From Pandoraea cepalis (GTDB taxonomy: Bacteria; Pseudomonadota; Gammaproteobacteria; Burkholderiales; Burkholderiaceae): a DNA stretch of 64,000 nucleotides. Within the stretch, counting starts at the first letter, position 1, and every line of letters starts with the position of its first letter. Positions 26,849 through 35,839 of the stretch are shown here, piece after piece. The stretch spans positions 168,752-232,751 of the forward strand of contig NZ_CABPSL010000007.1 in NCBI RefSeq assembly GCF_902459665.1. Reading direction: 5' to 3'. Position numbers and translations under genes: made by a program. The notes under the pieces were generated by a model, which saw only the letters and a list, made by a program, of their open reading frames with translations, had not been told where the DNA came from and ran no database searches.

Positions 26849-27523
26849 ATGTCTGAAGACGATGCGGGCTTGGAAGTACCGGGCCAACGGCCCCTGTGCG
26901 GCAACGTTTATACGAGCATCAAAGCGGACATCCTGGAAATGAGGTTGCTGGCAGGCGCTCCAGTGCAAGAGGTCGAATTGGCCTCCTATTACGGTGTAAG
27001 CCGCACACCGGTGCGCGAAGCGCTCCGGCAGCTACTTGATGAGGGCTTCATCGAGCGCAAAGGCCGCTTCTATCAGGTGAAAGAAATGACGCCTGGCGAC
27101 ATTCGCGACCTTTACGAAGTCCGCGAGAGCTTGGAAGCGACATCCGTGCGGCTATGCGTGGAGCGTGCGGAAAACTCACTCATTGATCGGCTGCGAAAGC
27201 TGGTTGCCGATCAGGGCGACGCCTTCAGGAACGGCGATGCGCAGAGATTTTCGGCGCTTGATACTGCGTTCCATCTGACAATCGCGGAGGGCACAGGTAA
27301 TGCGCTTCTGCTACAGCAACTGACGGTCATACATGAAAAGAGCTGCCTGACGCGCGGTCGCGAATACGACGCGCCGAACTGGATCGCCTATGCAATCGAC
27401 GAGCATTCTCGCGTGCTGAGCGCACTTGAGCGGCGCGACGGAACAGTTGGCGTTGCAGAGATGCTTTATCACATTCGCGGCGTTGTTGACCTTCACTACG
27501 GCGGCCGTCGGCGCAAGGCATAG
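26849..27523 (+). CDS. GntR-family regulator with FCD effector domain
   Basis: A 224-residue GntR/FadR-type regulator. The winged helix occupies about residues 15-80 (VYTSIKADILEMRLLAGAPVQEVELASYYGVSRTPVREALRQLLDEGFIERK followed across) and the FCD domain about 90-220, with metal-ligand histidines expected in DTAFHLTIAEGTGN, IDEHSRVL and MLYHIRGVVDLH. Start 26849 has AGGG seven bases upstream; ATGs at 26828 and 26834 are also possible. It diverges from the amino-acid importer operon and probably represses it, with an organic or amino acid as inducer. Confidence 0.9.
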   Translation: MSEDDAGLEVPGQRPLCGNVYTSIKADILEMRLLAGAPVQEVELASYYGVSRTPVREALRQLLDEGFIERKGRFYQVKEMTPGDIRDLYEVRESLEATSVRLCVERAENSLIDRLRKLVADQGDAFRNGDAQRFSALDTAFHLTIAEGTGNALLLQQLTVIHEKSCLTRGREYDAPNWIAYAIDEHSRVLSALERRDGTVGVAEMLYHIRGVVDLHYGGRRRKA

Positions 27524-28070
27524 CGCACGCGTGGAGGCGCTCCAGGCGGGGTGAAGCGATCGAAAATGGAAAAAGCCGGTCATGGTCCTCTGGTGCACTC
27601 GGTCGGCAACGTACCGCGTCATCGTTATCGTCGATCTGCGGTATGTGGCTGGGGGCCGGTCGACCACGCCGACATGCCGCCGCCACGGGGCAGACCGGAA
27701 CAAAACAAGGCCATCAGAAACCGTATTCGAACGATGCCACTGTACGTGCGCAGAGCAAAAAAAACACGTGCAAAGAATGCACAATTAGTCGACAAAAAGG
27801 CACTTTATTCCTGCATTTCTGCGTGCTATTTTTCGCACACCCGAGAACTGATCGAGTGATATCGATAAATATCGGAAACCTAATCAAAATGACTATTTGA
27901 ACGGCGTGATGGCGGATTAAGGCTCGCCCATTCGACACCGCATCGTTCCCAGATATGGGCTGCGCGCCGAGGTTCCGTCAGTACTGGGCATGTCCATCAC
28001 CGCCGTCTCGGCGGCTCGGCGATACACCAGTTTCGCCCGCCGTGGTGCTTCTTCAGAGAGAAATGTAGCA
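27524..28070. other. Gene-free spacer upstream of the DUF1338 gene
   Basis: About 547 bases without a convincing gene. The right half (27740-27900) is markedly AT-rich for this genome and probably holds the promoter of the downstream pair. A short palindrome CGATA/TATCG (27863-27874) is seen. No copy of the upstream TGGGTATAC site occurs here. Confidence 0.45.
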
Positions 28071-29099
28071 ATGCGCAATGCAAACGTGGAAAGCCTGTTG
28101 TTGGAGTTGCTTGGCCCCGAGAAAACCGAGCGTCTGTTCTCAACGCTCAACATGCCGTCTGTCCTGCAGGACTGGGAGGTCGGTACCGTCACGCGCGCCG
28201 AACTCGCTCAAGCCATGAATATGGCACTTTTTGACAACCTGTTGCAACGCTCGCCGAACGGACACACGTACACGACCGAAGCCGTGGCCAACGGTGGATC
28301 AGTGTATTTCGATCATGGCGCTTTGCGCACGGTTCGCTGGTCGCAGAACGGCGCATTGCCGCCGGGGGAAGGGGCTTTCACGAGAATCCTGCGCCCGTTG
28401 GGCTTCCGGCTCAATGGCCGCTATCCGTTGGACAAACTGGGTATGACGGGCCGGGCCTATGCCCACGAAGATGCGGCCGACCAGATCGCGCAGTTCTTCG
28501 TCAGTGAGTTGCATCCTGAGCGATTCTCGCCAGCGTTCCAAGCCGCAGTGACCCACGTGCTTGAAACGTCGAAGGATCCATTGACACCCCTGGCCGTTTC
28601 GCAATTATCGGAGCTCGAACGCGACGGCTCGCTGCCGCTTGCGGCGGCGCAGTCGCTGTTGCCTGTGATCGTCGGCGCGTTCGCCCGTCAGCACGACAAT
28701 CCCAGCGAAGCCGACTATGAGACGCTATTGGAGGAATCCGCCGAGATGGCGTGGATTGCGACCGAAGGTAACGCCTTCAACCATGCCACGGATCGCGTAG
28801 ACGACGTATTCGCGTTGTCGGATGCCGAAAAGGCGAAGGGGCGTCCGATGAAGCCGGACGTGGAGCGATCCCGCTCGGGACGCGTTTTCCAAACGGCCTA
28901 TCGCGCAGACACGGTCGAGCGGGAATTCAAGTCCGCTGACGGTAAGTCCGTGACGCGGGAGGTGCCGGGCTCGTTCTATGAATTCATCACGCGCAAACGC
29001 GAATTCGATAAAGCGGAGCGCGTCTGGAAGACCGATCTGCGCTTCGACGCCGGCAATGCAACCGGTATCTTCAAGATGACCGGCAACGCAGCGAAATAA
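28071..29099 (+). CDS. DUF1338 protein, candidate 2-oxoadipate dioxygenase/decarboxylase (HglS)
   Basis: Family enzymes convert 2-oxoadipate with O2 to D-2-hydroxyglutarate and CO2, in the last part of lysine breakdown through 2-aminoadipate. In this 342-residue protein the expected metal ligands are His82 (in FDHGALRTV), His238 (AFNHATDRV) and Glu304 (FYEFITRK), with the substrate-binding arginine at Arg86. From memory the P. putida HglS ligands are His70, His226 and Glu294; the 156-residue spacing between the histidines is identical. The protein is shorter than P. putida HglS. The next gene, one base downstream, encodes the enzyme that would use its product. Start 28071 is chosen by fold length; its ribosome site (GAGAG) is rather far away. 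Confidence 0.85.
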   Translation: MRNANVESLLLELLGPEKTERLFSTLNMPSVLQDWEVGTVTRAELAQAMNMALFDNLLQRSPNGHTYTTEAVANGGSVYFDHGALRTVRWSQNGALPPGEGAFTRILRPLGFRLNGRYPLDKLGMTGRAYAHEDAADQIAQFFVSELHPERFSPAFQAAVTHVLETSKDPLTPLAVSQLSELERDGSLPLAAAQSLLPVIVGAFARQHDNPSEADYETLLEESAEMAWIATEGNAFNHATDRVDDVFALSDAEKAKGRPMKPDVERSRSGRVFQTAYRADTVEREFKSADGKSVTREVPGSFYEFITRKREFDKAERVWKTDLRFDAGNATGIFKMTGNAAK

Positions 29100-29100
29100 C

Positions 29101-32076
29101 GTGAAAAGAGCCACCCCGTTTCAGGCAAGCACGACCCAGCTCCAGAAGGTTGAAGCCGAGCTTCGAACAACGATTCGAGGCGAAGTCCGCTTCGATGCGG
29201 GTTCGAAGGCGGTCTACGCGTCCGACGCATCGAACTATCGTCAGATTCCGATCGGCGTAGTTGTGCCCGCGAATGTCGACGACCTCGCTGCGGCACTGGA
29301 CGTGTGCCGCAGAAATGACATCCCATTTCTAACGCGGGGTGGCGGCACGTCGCAGAACGGGCAGTGTGTGAACGTGGCGGTCGTGGCGGACGCAAGCAAG
29401 TACGTGAACCGTGTCGTCTCGGTCGACCCGGAAAGCCGTTCGGCAGTCGTTGAGCCCGGAGTCATCTGCGATACGCTGCGAGACGCCGCAGAGGTGCACG
29501 GACTCACGTTTGCGCCAGACCCCGCGACACACAGTCGCTGCACGCTCGGCGGAATGATTGCGAACAACTCGTGCGGCGCGCACAGCGTCATGGCGGGCAA
29601 GACTGTCGAGAACGTTGAAGCGCTTGAAGTCGTCACTTACGACGGTGCGCGGTTCTGGGTTGGGCCCACGACCGATGCCGAACTTGAGGAGATCATCCGG
29701 CAAGGTGGCCGTCGCGGAGAGATCTACCGCAAGCTTCGCGATCTTCGAGACCGTTACTCGGAGCGCATTCGCGCGGAGTTTCCGCAGATCAAACGACGGG
29801 TGTCGGGCTTCAATCTCGACCAGCTCCTGCCCGAGAACGGATTCAACGTGGCGCGCGCGCTGGTTGGCACCGAAGGGACTTGCGCAGTGACGCTTAGGGC
29901 GAAGGTTCGCCTCGTGCATAGCCCGTCATGCCGCGTGCTGCTCGTTCTCGGGTTCCACGATATCTATACGGCAGCCGACGCCGTGGTTCATTTCAATCGC
30001 TTCTCCCCGATAGCGATCGAAGGCCTGGACCGAGCGATCGTCCGCGGACTGCAGGCGCGCTCGCTGAAGGCCGAAGAGATCGCGTTGCTGCCTGAAGGGA
30101 ATGCGTGGGTTGTGCTGGAGTTCGGTGCCGACACGTCGGCCGATGCCCTCGGGCAGGCCAACGATGCTCATGCGTACTTTTCGGCTGGCCTTGGGGGGAG
30201 CGGTGTCACCGGGTTCGTTGTCGAGGACAAAGCGAAGCAGCAGAAGATCTGGTCGATCCGGGAGACCGGCGCCTCCGCCGTGGCATTGTCGATTGACCCT
30301 TCGACGCCTGACCCGATGATCGGCTGGGAGGATGCGGCGGTCGACCCGTTGCGACTTGGCGATTACCTGCGGCAATTTCAGGCGCTTGTCGACCGCTATG
30401 GGTACGAGACCTCTCTCTATGGCCACTTCGGCGATGGCTGTGTTCACGCGCGCATTACCTTCGACGTGCGCTCCGCGCAAGGCATGTTGACATGGCGCGA
30501 CTTTCTGCGAGAGGCCGCGCAACTCGTTGTCGACTTTGGCGGTTCGCTATCCGGTGAACATGGTGACGGTCAGGCAAAAGCAGAATTTCTGCCCATTATG
30601 TATGGGCCGGAAATCATGCGGGCGATGGAAGAATTCAAAGCTATCTGGGACCCGGCAAACCGGTTGAATCCGGGCAAGGTCGTGAACGCCTATCGTGCCG
30701 ACGAGAATCTGCGGATGGGGCCGTCGTACAAGCCGGTCACTTTGACAACCAAACTGAACTTCGCCAGCCCGGAAGGCGATGGCCTTCAACGCGCGGTCGA
30801 GCGTTGCATCGGAATGGGCAAATGCAGGTCGCTCGATAGCGGCACGATGTGCCCGAGCTTTCGCGCCACGAGAGAGGAGAAGTACTCCACGCGCGGACGC
30901 GCGCATCTGCTCTGGGAAATGCTCCAGGGCGAAGTCATTACACAGGGCTGGAACAGCCGGGAAGTGAAGGAAGCGCTCGACGGCTGTCTTGCCTGTAAAG
31001 GATGCAGGTCGGAATGCCCGACGCACACGGACATGGCGTCATACAAAGCGGAGTTCCTTTCACACTACTATGAGAACCATCGCCGTCCGAGGCAGGCGAT
31101 GGTCATGGGGAGAATTGGACAATGGGCACCTCTGGCAAGTCGGCTTCCGCGGTTGATGAACTTCCTGGTGTCGAATCCGCCGCTTGCCCGTATCGGAAAA
31201 TGGCTCGCTGGCGTCGCGCCGCAGCGCCATTTACCCATGTTCGCGCCGACTACGTTCAGGACGCTGGCGAATCGTCGTGGCGTGGCGAGCGGTAGCAATG
31301 GGGTTAACTCGGCAAAGCGGGTCATTCTTTGGGTGGATACGTTCAACGAACACTTTTCACCGGAGATCGCTACCGCCGCGCTCGATGTATTGACCCGGCT
31401 CGGCTATGAGGTGGTGCTTCCGCGCAAGCGTTTGTGCTGCGGTCGGCCGCTTTATGACTACGGGCTTCTGGACGCGGCGAAGGCACTGCTGCGCAGCGCC
31501 GTCGATGAACTCGCCAGCGATGTGCGTGCCGGCGTGCCCGTCATCGGGCTGGAGCCAGGCTGCCTGTCGATCTTCAAGGACGAACTGCTCAAGCAGTTGC
31601 CTGATGACGCCATGGCAAAGGCGCTATCGGAGCAGACGTTCCTTTTCTCGGATTTTGTGGGCCGCGTGGACTTCGACTGGCCGAAGCTCGACGCTAACGT
31701 GATCGTGCACGGACACTGCCACCAAAGGTCGTTGTTCGGTATGAAAGGGGACACAACGTTGCTGGACAAGCTCGGCGTGACCTGGGAGCTGCTCGACACC
31801 GGATGCTGCGGAATGGCGGGTTCATTCGGATTCAGCACGGAGCACTATGAGCTGTCGATGAGGATCGGGGAAGGCAAGCTACTGCCATTGGTGCGCAATG
31901 CGCCGGCTGACACCGTCATCTTGACCAACGGATTCAGTTGTCGCGAGCAGATCGCGCATGGCGCAGGAAGAACGCCGATGCACATCGCCCAACTCGCATC
32001 GAAGGCGCTAGCGAATACGCCACCCGCTACGCCGGCGGCTCGCTCACGTGTGGGCGACTTGGCACAACGCTCATAA
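29101..32076 (+). CDS. FAD/Fe-S D-2-hydroxyglutarate dehydrogenase (YdiJ-like)
   Basis: A 991-residue fusion of an FAD-linked oxidase (about residues 1-540) and an iron-sulfur/CCG reductase half, as in YdiJ, which oxidises D-2-hydroxyglutarate to 2-oxoglutarate. FAD-binding regions include LTRGGGTSQNG and TLGGMIANNSCGAHS. Iron-sulfur cysteines are in CIGMGKC near 569 and CLACKGCRSECP near 631-642. CCG-type motifs are near 870 (GHCHQRS) and 902 (GCCGMAGSFG). It starts with GTG at 29101, one base after the stop of the DUF1338 gene and without a clear ribosome site, so it is probably translationally coupled. Glycolate or D-lactate are alternative substrates, but the neighbour makes D-2-hydroxyglutarate most likely. 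Confidence 0.88.
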   Translation: MKRATPFQASTTQLQKVEAELRTTIRGEVRFDAGSKAVYASDASNYRQIPIGVVVPANVDDLAAALDVCRRNDIPFLTRGGGTSQNGQCVNVAVVADASKYVNRVVSVDPESRSAVVEPGVICDTLRDAAEVHGLTFAPDPATHSRCTLGGMIANNSCGAHSVMAGKTVENVEALEVVTYDGARFWVGPTTDAELEEIIRQGGRRGEIYRKLRDLRDRYSERIRAEFPQIKRRVSGFNLDQLLPENGFNVARALVGTEGTCAVTLRAKVRLVHSPSCRVLLVLGFHDIYTAADAVVHFNRFSPIAIEGLDRAIVRGLQARSLKAEEIALLPEGNAWVVLEFGADTSADALGQANDAHAYFSAGLGGSGVTGFVVEDKAKQQKIWSIRETGASAVALSIDPSTPDPMIGWEDAAVDPLRLGDYLRQFQALVDRYGYETSLYGHFGDGCVHARITFDVRSAQGMLTWRDFLREAAQLVVDFGGSLSGEHGDGQAKAEFLPIMYGPEIMRAMEEFKAIWDPANRLNPGKVVNAYRADENLRMGPSYKPVTLTTKLNFASPEGDGLQRAVERCIGMGKCRSLDSGTMCPSFRATREEKYSTRGRAHLLWEMLQGEVITQGWNSREVKEALDGCLACKGCRSECPTHTDMASYKAEFLSHYYENHRRPRQAMVMGRIGQWAPLASRLPRLMNFLVSNPPLARIGKWLAGVAPQRHLPMFAPTTFRTLANRRGVASGSNGVNSAKRVILWVDTFNEHFSPEIATAALDVLTRLGYEVVLPRKRLCCGRPLYDYGLLDAAKALLRSAVDELASDVRAGVPVIGLEPGCLSIFKDELLKQLPDDAMAKALSEQTFLFSDFVGRVDFDWPKLDANVIVHGHCHQRSLFGMKGDTTLLDKLGVTWELLDTGCCGMAGSFGFSTEHYELSMRIGEGKLLPLVRNAPADTVILTNGFSCREQIAHGAGRTPMHIAQLASKALANTPPATPAARSRVGDLAQRS

Positions 32077-32217
32077 GACCTGGCATTACCGCAAATCTCG
32101 CCGACGGGCCAGAGGACTTTCATGTCCTTCTGGCCGCGTCGATGGCGCCGCGTGGATCGTCAGCGCGTCAGTGCGGTGGTTTGCGTTGACCGATCAGCGC
32201 GGTGAGGGCCACTGGCA

Positions 32218-33651
32218 TCACCACTTGACCGTAACCGCCTTCGAAATCAGGTACGGCTCCAACGCTTCCGAGCCGCCTTCCGAGCCGTAGCCGGAGTCCT
32301 TCACACCTCCGAAGGGCATCTCCGGCCAGGGCGTGGCTGCTTGATTGATCCACAGCATGCCGACGCTAAGATCCCGGGAGATTTGTTGAACGTCCTTCAG
32401 CCGTTGGGCATAGGCGTATCCGGCCAAGCCAAAGGGCAACCGGTTGGCTTCGGCGATGGCATCGTCCAATTTATCGAAGCCTCGGACGGCGGCAATGGGG
32501 CCAAAGGGTTCATCGTTGAGCACCGACGCCGTCAATGGAACGTCGGCGAGCACAGTCGGCGCAAAGAAATTCCCCTGCGTTCCAACTTGTTCGCCGCCGG
32601 TTGCAACGCACGCGCCAACGCGACGAGCGTCGTCAACGATAGATTTCATCGCGGATAAGCGCCGTTCGTTCGCCAAGGGGCCCAGTGTCGTACCTTCGGC
32701 GAGACCATCGCCCACTTGCAACCCATTGGCGTACCGGGCGAGAGCCGCCGTGAAGTCGCTGCGCAAGCTGTTATGCACCAGGAACCGTGTCGGCGAAACA
32801 CATACCTGGCCGGCATTCCGAAACTTCGCCGCGCCCAGAACCCGCACAGCTTCTTCGACGTCTGCGTCCGCAGCAATGATAACGGGCGCGTGACCGCCCA
32901 ACTCCATGGTTGCGCGCTTCATATATCGGCCGGCAAGGCTTGCCAGATGCTTGCCGACCTGGGTGGAGCCGGTGAAGGTGACTTTCCGGATCACTGGGTG
33001 GGAAATAAGAAACTGCGAGACTTCGCCAGGATCTCCGAAAACCAGCCCGATAACGCCATCGGGCACGCCGGCGTCGGCGAATGCTCCAATGAGCGCAGCC
33101 GCGGCGGCCGGCGTCTCCTCCGGGGCCTTCACGATGAACGAGCAGCCCGTCGTCAGCGCGGCGCACAGTTTTCTCGCAATCTGATTGACCGGAAAATTCC
33201 AAGGGGTAAAGGCCGCGACGGGACCGACGGGCTCCTTCTGTACCGTTTGCTGCACGTTTGCGCTTCTCGCCGGGACGACCCTTCCGTAGACACGCAAGCC
33301 TTCGTCTGCAAACCATTCAATGATGTCTGACGCGAAAGATATCTCGGCGCGGGCCTCTGCGAGAGGCTTGCCTTGTTCTTGTGTCAGCAATCGGGCGACG
33401 TCGTCCCGACGTTCCCGCAAGCGGGATGCCGCGCTTCGCATGATCGTCGCTCGCTCGATCGCGGGAACATTGCGCCATTCGGCGAAACCTTTCGCGGCAG
33501 CAGACACCGCGCGCTCGAGATCGTCGTTCGTTGCCCGTGCGACAACGCCGATCGTCGCGCCCGTTGAAGGGTTCGTCACGGCGATCGTCGCACCATCCAG
33601 TGCGTCGCACCACTGACCGTCGATAAATAGCTTCGTGTCGATATAACTCAT
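32218..33651 (-). CDS. NAD(P)-dependent aldehyde dehydrogenase, semialdehyde type
   Basis: A 477-residue aldehyde dehydrogenase close to the succinate/2-oxoglutarate semialdehyde group. Present are [14 protein letters not shown], the general-base glutamate in [11 protein letters not shown], the nucleophile in [10 protein letters not shown] and the late EPFGPIAAV. In this setting 2-aminoadipate semialdehyde is the natural guess (the AmaB role), since flavin oxidases here could make it; succinate semialdehyde is the main alternative. Start 33651 was preferred over an in-frame codon seven residues upstream because it begins the usual family N-terminus. It follows a second flavin oxidase by 118 bases and converges with the D-2-hydroxyglutarate dehydrogenase. 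Confidence 0.9.
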   Translation of the reverse strand: MSYIDTKLFIDGQWCDALDGATIAVTNPSTGATIGVVARATNDDLERAVSAAAKGFAEWRNVPAIERATIMRSAASRLRERRDDVARLLTQEQGKPLAEARAEISFASDIIEWFADEGLRVYGRVVPARSANVQQTVQKEPVGPVAAFTPWNFPVNQIARKLCAALTTGCSFIVKAPEETPAAAAALIGAFADAGVPDGVIGLVFGDPGEVSQFLISHPVIRKVTFTGSTQVGKHLASLAGRYMKRATMELGGHAPVIIAADADVEEAVRVLGAAKFRNAGQVCVSPTRFLVHNSLRSDFTAALARYANGLQVGDGLAEGTTLGPLANERRLSAMKSIVDDARRVGACVATGGEQVGTQGNFFAPTVLADVPLTASVLNDEPFGPIAAVRGFDKLDDAIAEANRLPFGLAGYAYAQRLKDVQQISRDLSVGMLWINQAATPWPEMPFGGVKDSGYGSEGGSEALEPYLISKAVTVKW

Positions 33652-33769
33652 TTCACAACCCTTTATTTGCACTGTCTTCTAACGGCGGGCGCTATGCGCG
33701 CGCGTGCGTCTGCTTCTGTTTGTCGAAAATGCCGGGCGCGTGTCTCGTGACCGGCATTCGTCAGGGAAA

Positions 33770-35098
33770 TCACATGCCACTGGGGCCGCCAAGTGCTGTT
33801 CCGTCGAAGAAGCGTGAGTATCGGAAGGCATATGGATCAACGATGGGCGAATCGTTCGCGACCAGATCTGCCATCAAGCGTCCCGCCCCGAGTCCCAGCC
33901 CGAATCCGTGACCGCTGTATCCAGTCGAGAGAAACAGCCCCGGAATTCGCGACACGCTGGAAATGACGGGAATGGCATCGGGCGTGCTATCGATCACGCC
34001 TCCCCACGCGTTGGCGATGCGTACGCCTTTGAGGGCGGGATAAGCGTCGATCACGGACGCCAGCGCGGCGCTGACCAGCGTCATATCGGGGCCGGGATCC
34101 AGAATCCGCACGCTTTCGAAGGGGGATGCCTCGTCGAGCGACCAGCGGCTGAGCGCACCCGGTCCGCGGAAAAAGGCTGACCCGATGCGAACCTTGAGCC
34201 CTTTTCGACGGCGTAGATACGTGGGGAGAAACTGCCGCGCGTACAACAGCCCGCGAGGTGCCAGATCGAGCGTTCCCCGGCCTGATAAGGCCAGCGTGTA
34301 ACCGCCATCGAATCTCGGCCGCAAGCAGAAAGTGGGCGTCGCAATGGGGCGGTCGACCATCTTGGATTCCGATGTCACTCGCATCGCCGTCGCGTTCACG
34401 CCCGCCTGCGGGAGTCTCAGTCCCAGCGAAGCACAAAACATGGACGACCATGCGCCGCCAGCGACGACCGCGGCGTCAGTCTTGATGACGCCACGCTCGG
34501 TCACCACCGCTGAGATCCTTCCGGCAGCTTTCTCCACACCACGTGCGGCACACTCCTGATGGAACGAGACCCCTAGGTCGCGAGCGGCCTTGGCGACGGC
34601 GAGCGGCGCGATCGACGGCTCGGCCATGCCATCTTCCTCGCAGTAGATGGCGCCGCTCCAACCGTCTTTGGCGCTGCAAAGCGCTGCCTTGGTTTGGGAC
34701 GGTGTGAGAAGCTCAGCGTGGACGCCGCAGTCTTTCGCACCGGTCACCCAGTGCTGATATTCACCCAACGTTTTTTCGTCGGAGGCGGCGAATAAGAGTC
34801 CCGTACGTCGGAACCCTGTGTCATGACCTGTTGTTGCAGCAAAGCCTTCCCACAGGCCTCTGCTGACCTTCATCAACGGCAACTCCCGAAAATCGCGATT
34901 CAGTTGCCGTACCCATCCCCAGTTTCGGCTCGATTGTTCGGCGCCGACGAGCCCCTTTTCTACGACCGCGACTTTGAGCCCCTTTTTCGCTAGCTCAAGC
35001 GCTGTAGACAGGCCGACAATGCCACCGCCGATGACAACGACATCGGCGGAGCGAGGAAGGGTTGAGTCGGATGGAAAACTACCGATAAGTGCCGTCAT
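33770..35098 (-). CDS. Second DAO-family FAD oxidoreductase
   Basis: A 442-residue flavin oxidoreductase with GGGIVG at residues 24-29 (VVVIGGGIVGLSTALELAKKG) and an N-terminal half typical of D-amino-acid dehydrogenases and sarcosine or glycine oxidases. SSRNWGWVRQLNRD is the flavin-contact region, different from the one in the oxidase at 22.9 kb, so the two are separate subfamilies and not a duplication. The C-terminal GYSGHGFGLGLGAGRLMADL closes the FAD site. It is probably cotranscribed with the aldehyde dehydrogenase downstream. Possible roles are oxidation of D-lysine, a cyclic imino acid or another amine; the sequence does not decide. Confidence 0.8.
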   Translation of the reverse strand: MTALIGSFPSDSTLPRSADVVVIGGGIVGLSTALELAKKGLKVAVVEKGLVGAEQSSRNWGWVRQLNRDFRELPLMKVSRGLWEGFAATTGHDTGFRRTGLLFAASDEKTLGEYQHWVTGAKDCGVHAELLTPSQTKAALCSAKDGWSGAIYCEEDGMAEPSIAPLAVAKAARDLGVSFHQECAARGVEKAAGRISAVVTERGVIKTDAAVVAGGAWSSMFCASLGLRLPQAGVNATAMRVTSESKMVDRPIATPTFCLRPRFDGGYTLALSGRGTLDLAPRGLLYARQFLPTYLRRRKGLKVRIGSAFFRGPGALSRWSLDEASPFESVRILDPGPDMTLVSAALASVIDAYPALKGVRIANAWGGVIDSTPDAIPVISSVSRIPGLFLSTGYSGHGFGLGLGAGRLMADLVANDSPIVDPYAFRYSRFFDGTALGGPSGM

Positions 35099-35433
35099 TC
35101 TCTATTCACGACAAAGACACCGAAATGATGTGTCGATCCTGTTGTTGGTTGAGTGGATTTTCCACGCGCGTTCGAACGTCGAGCGTGCGCGGGGGGGGGG
35201 GGGCTTGCGTATCCGGTGTGCCAGGCAGGCTCGCGTTTGCTGTGAAGCGCCTCGCGATGAACGTCTGGCGCGGCGTAGGCGTGTGCGCCATCGACTGGCG
35301 CCGGCATGGATAGGTGCCAACGCCTGGGGCAGTGCGTTGTGGGGGGGGCGAAGCGCTTCGGTGTGTCGATCTTGATGATCGCGCAACCTGTCTCGTCCGC
35401 CCCCAACTCGCGGCGCCGTTGACGCGCTGCGGC
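35099..35433. other. Spacer with a 13-G homopolymer
   Basis: About 335 bases between the cupin gene and the flavin oxidase gene. It holds an uninterrupted run of 13 G (35191-35203) and a second run of 8 G (35341-35348). The small palindrome CGTTCGAACG lies at 35170-35179. No gene is seen. The long G run could vary in length in the population or be a sequencing uncertainty. Confidence 0.7.
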
Positions 35434-35820
35434 TTAGCGAGTGGCGCGGGGAAGAAGGACGTACATTTTACGTACGGCTTCCGACACGCTGAGCGTACCG
35501 ACGAATCCGGCAGGGATAACGCCTGTATCCCCGGCGGAGAATTCTTGACGCGGCACGTTCTCGCCTTCAAGCGAGAACGTGCCCTTCAAGACGTGAAAGA
35601 CTTCGCTTCGGTCCGACGGGTAGGCGAATTTCCAAGCACCGAACTCCGCTTCCCAAAAGCCGATTCCGGTGGCGCCAGCCTGGAAATCGACCACAGGCGT
35701 GCTTGTTCGCTTGGGCTTGCCAACAACGCACATGTCATCGGCAGGATAGGTAACCGTCATCGGCAATTCCGCTGTTGCGATCTTGAGAAGTCCGTCCAAA
35801 CTGATTTGATTCATATTCAC
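35434..35820 (-). CDS. Small cupin-domain protein (cupin_3/DUF861 type)
   Basis: A 128-residue single cupin. Core strands read GFWEAEFGAWKFAYPSDR, EVFHVLKGTFSLEG and GDTGVIPAGFVGTLSVSE; only one histidine (EVFHVLKG) is in the usual metal-ligand region, so metal binding is uncertain. Proteins of this kind often sit next to DAO-type oxidases and aldehyde dehydrogenases in amine and amino-acid catabolic operons, with no fixed function. It begins 19 bases downstream of the MFS carrier stop and is almost surely cotranscribed with it. Confidence 0.8.
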   Translation of the reverse strand: MNMNQISLDGLLKIATAELPMTVTYPADDMCVVGKPKRTSTPVVDFQAGATGIGFWEAEFGAWKFAYPSDRSEVFHVLKGTFSLEGENVPRQEFSAGDTGVIPAGFVGTLSVSEAVRKMYVLLPRATR

Positions 35821-35839
35821 TCGAGGATAAACAATGGAT

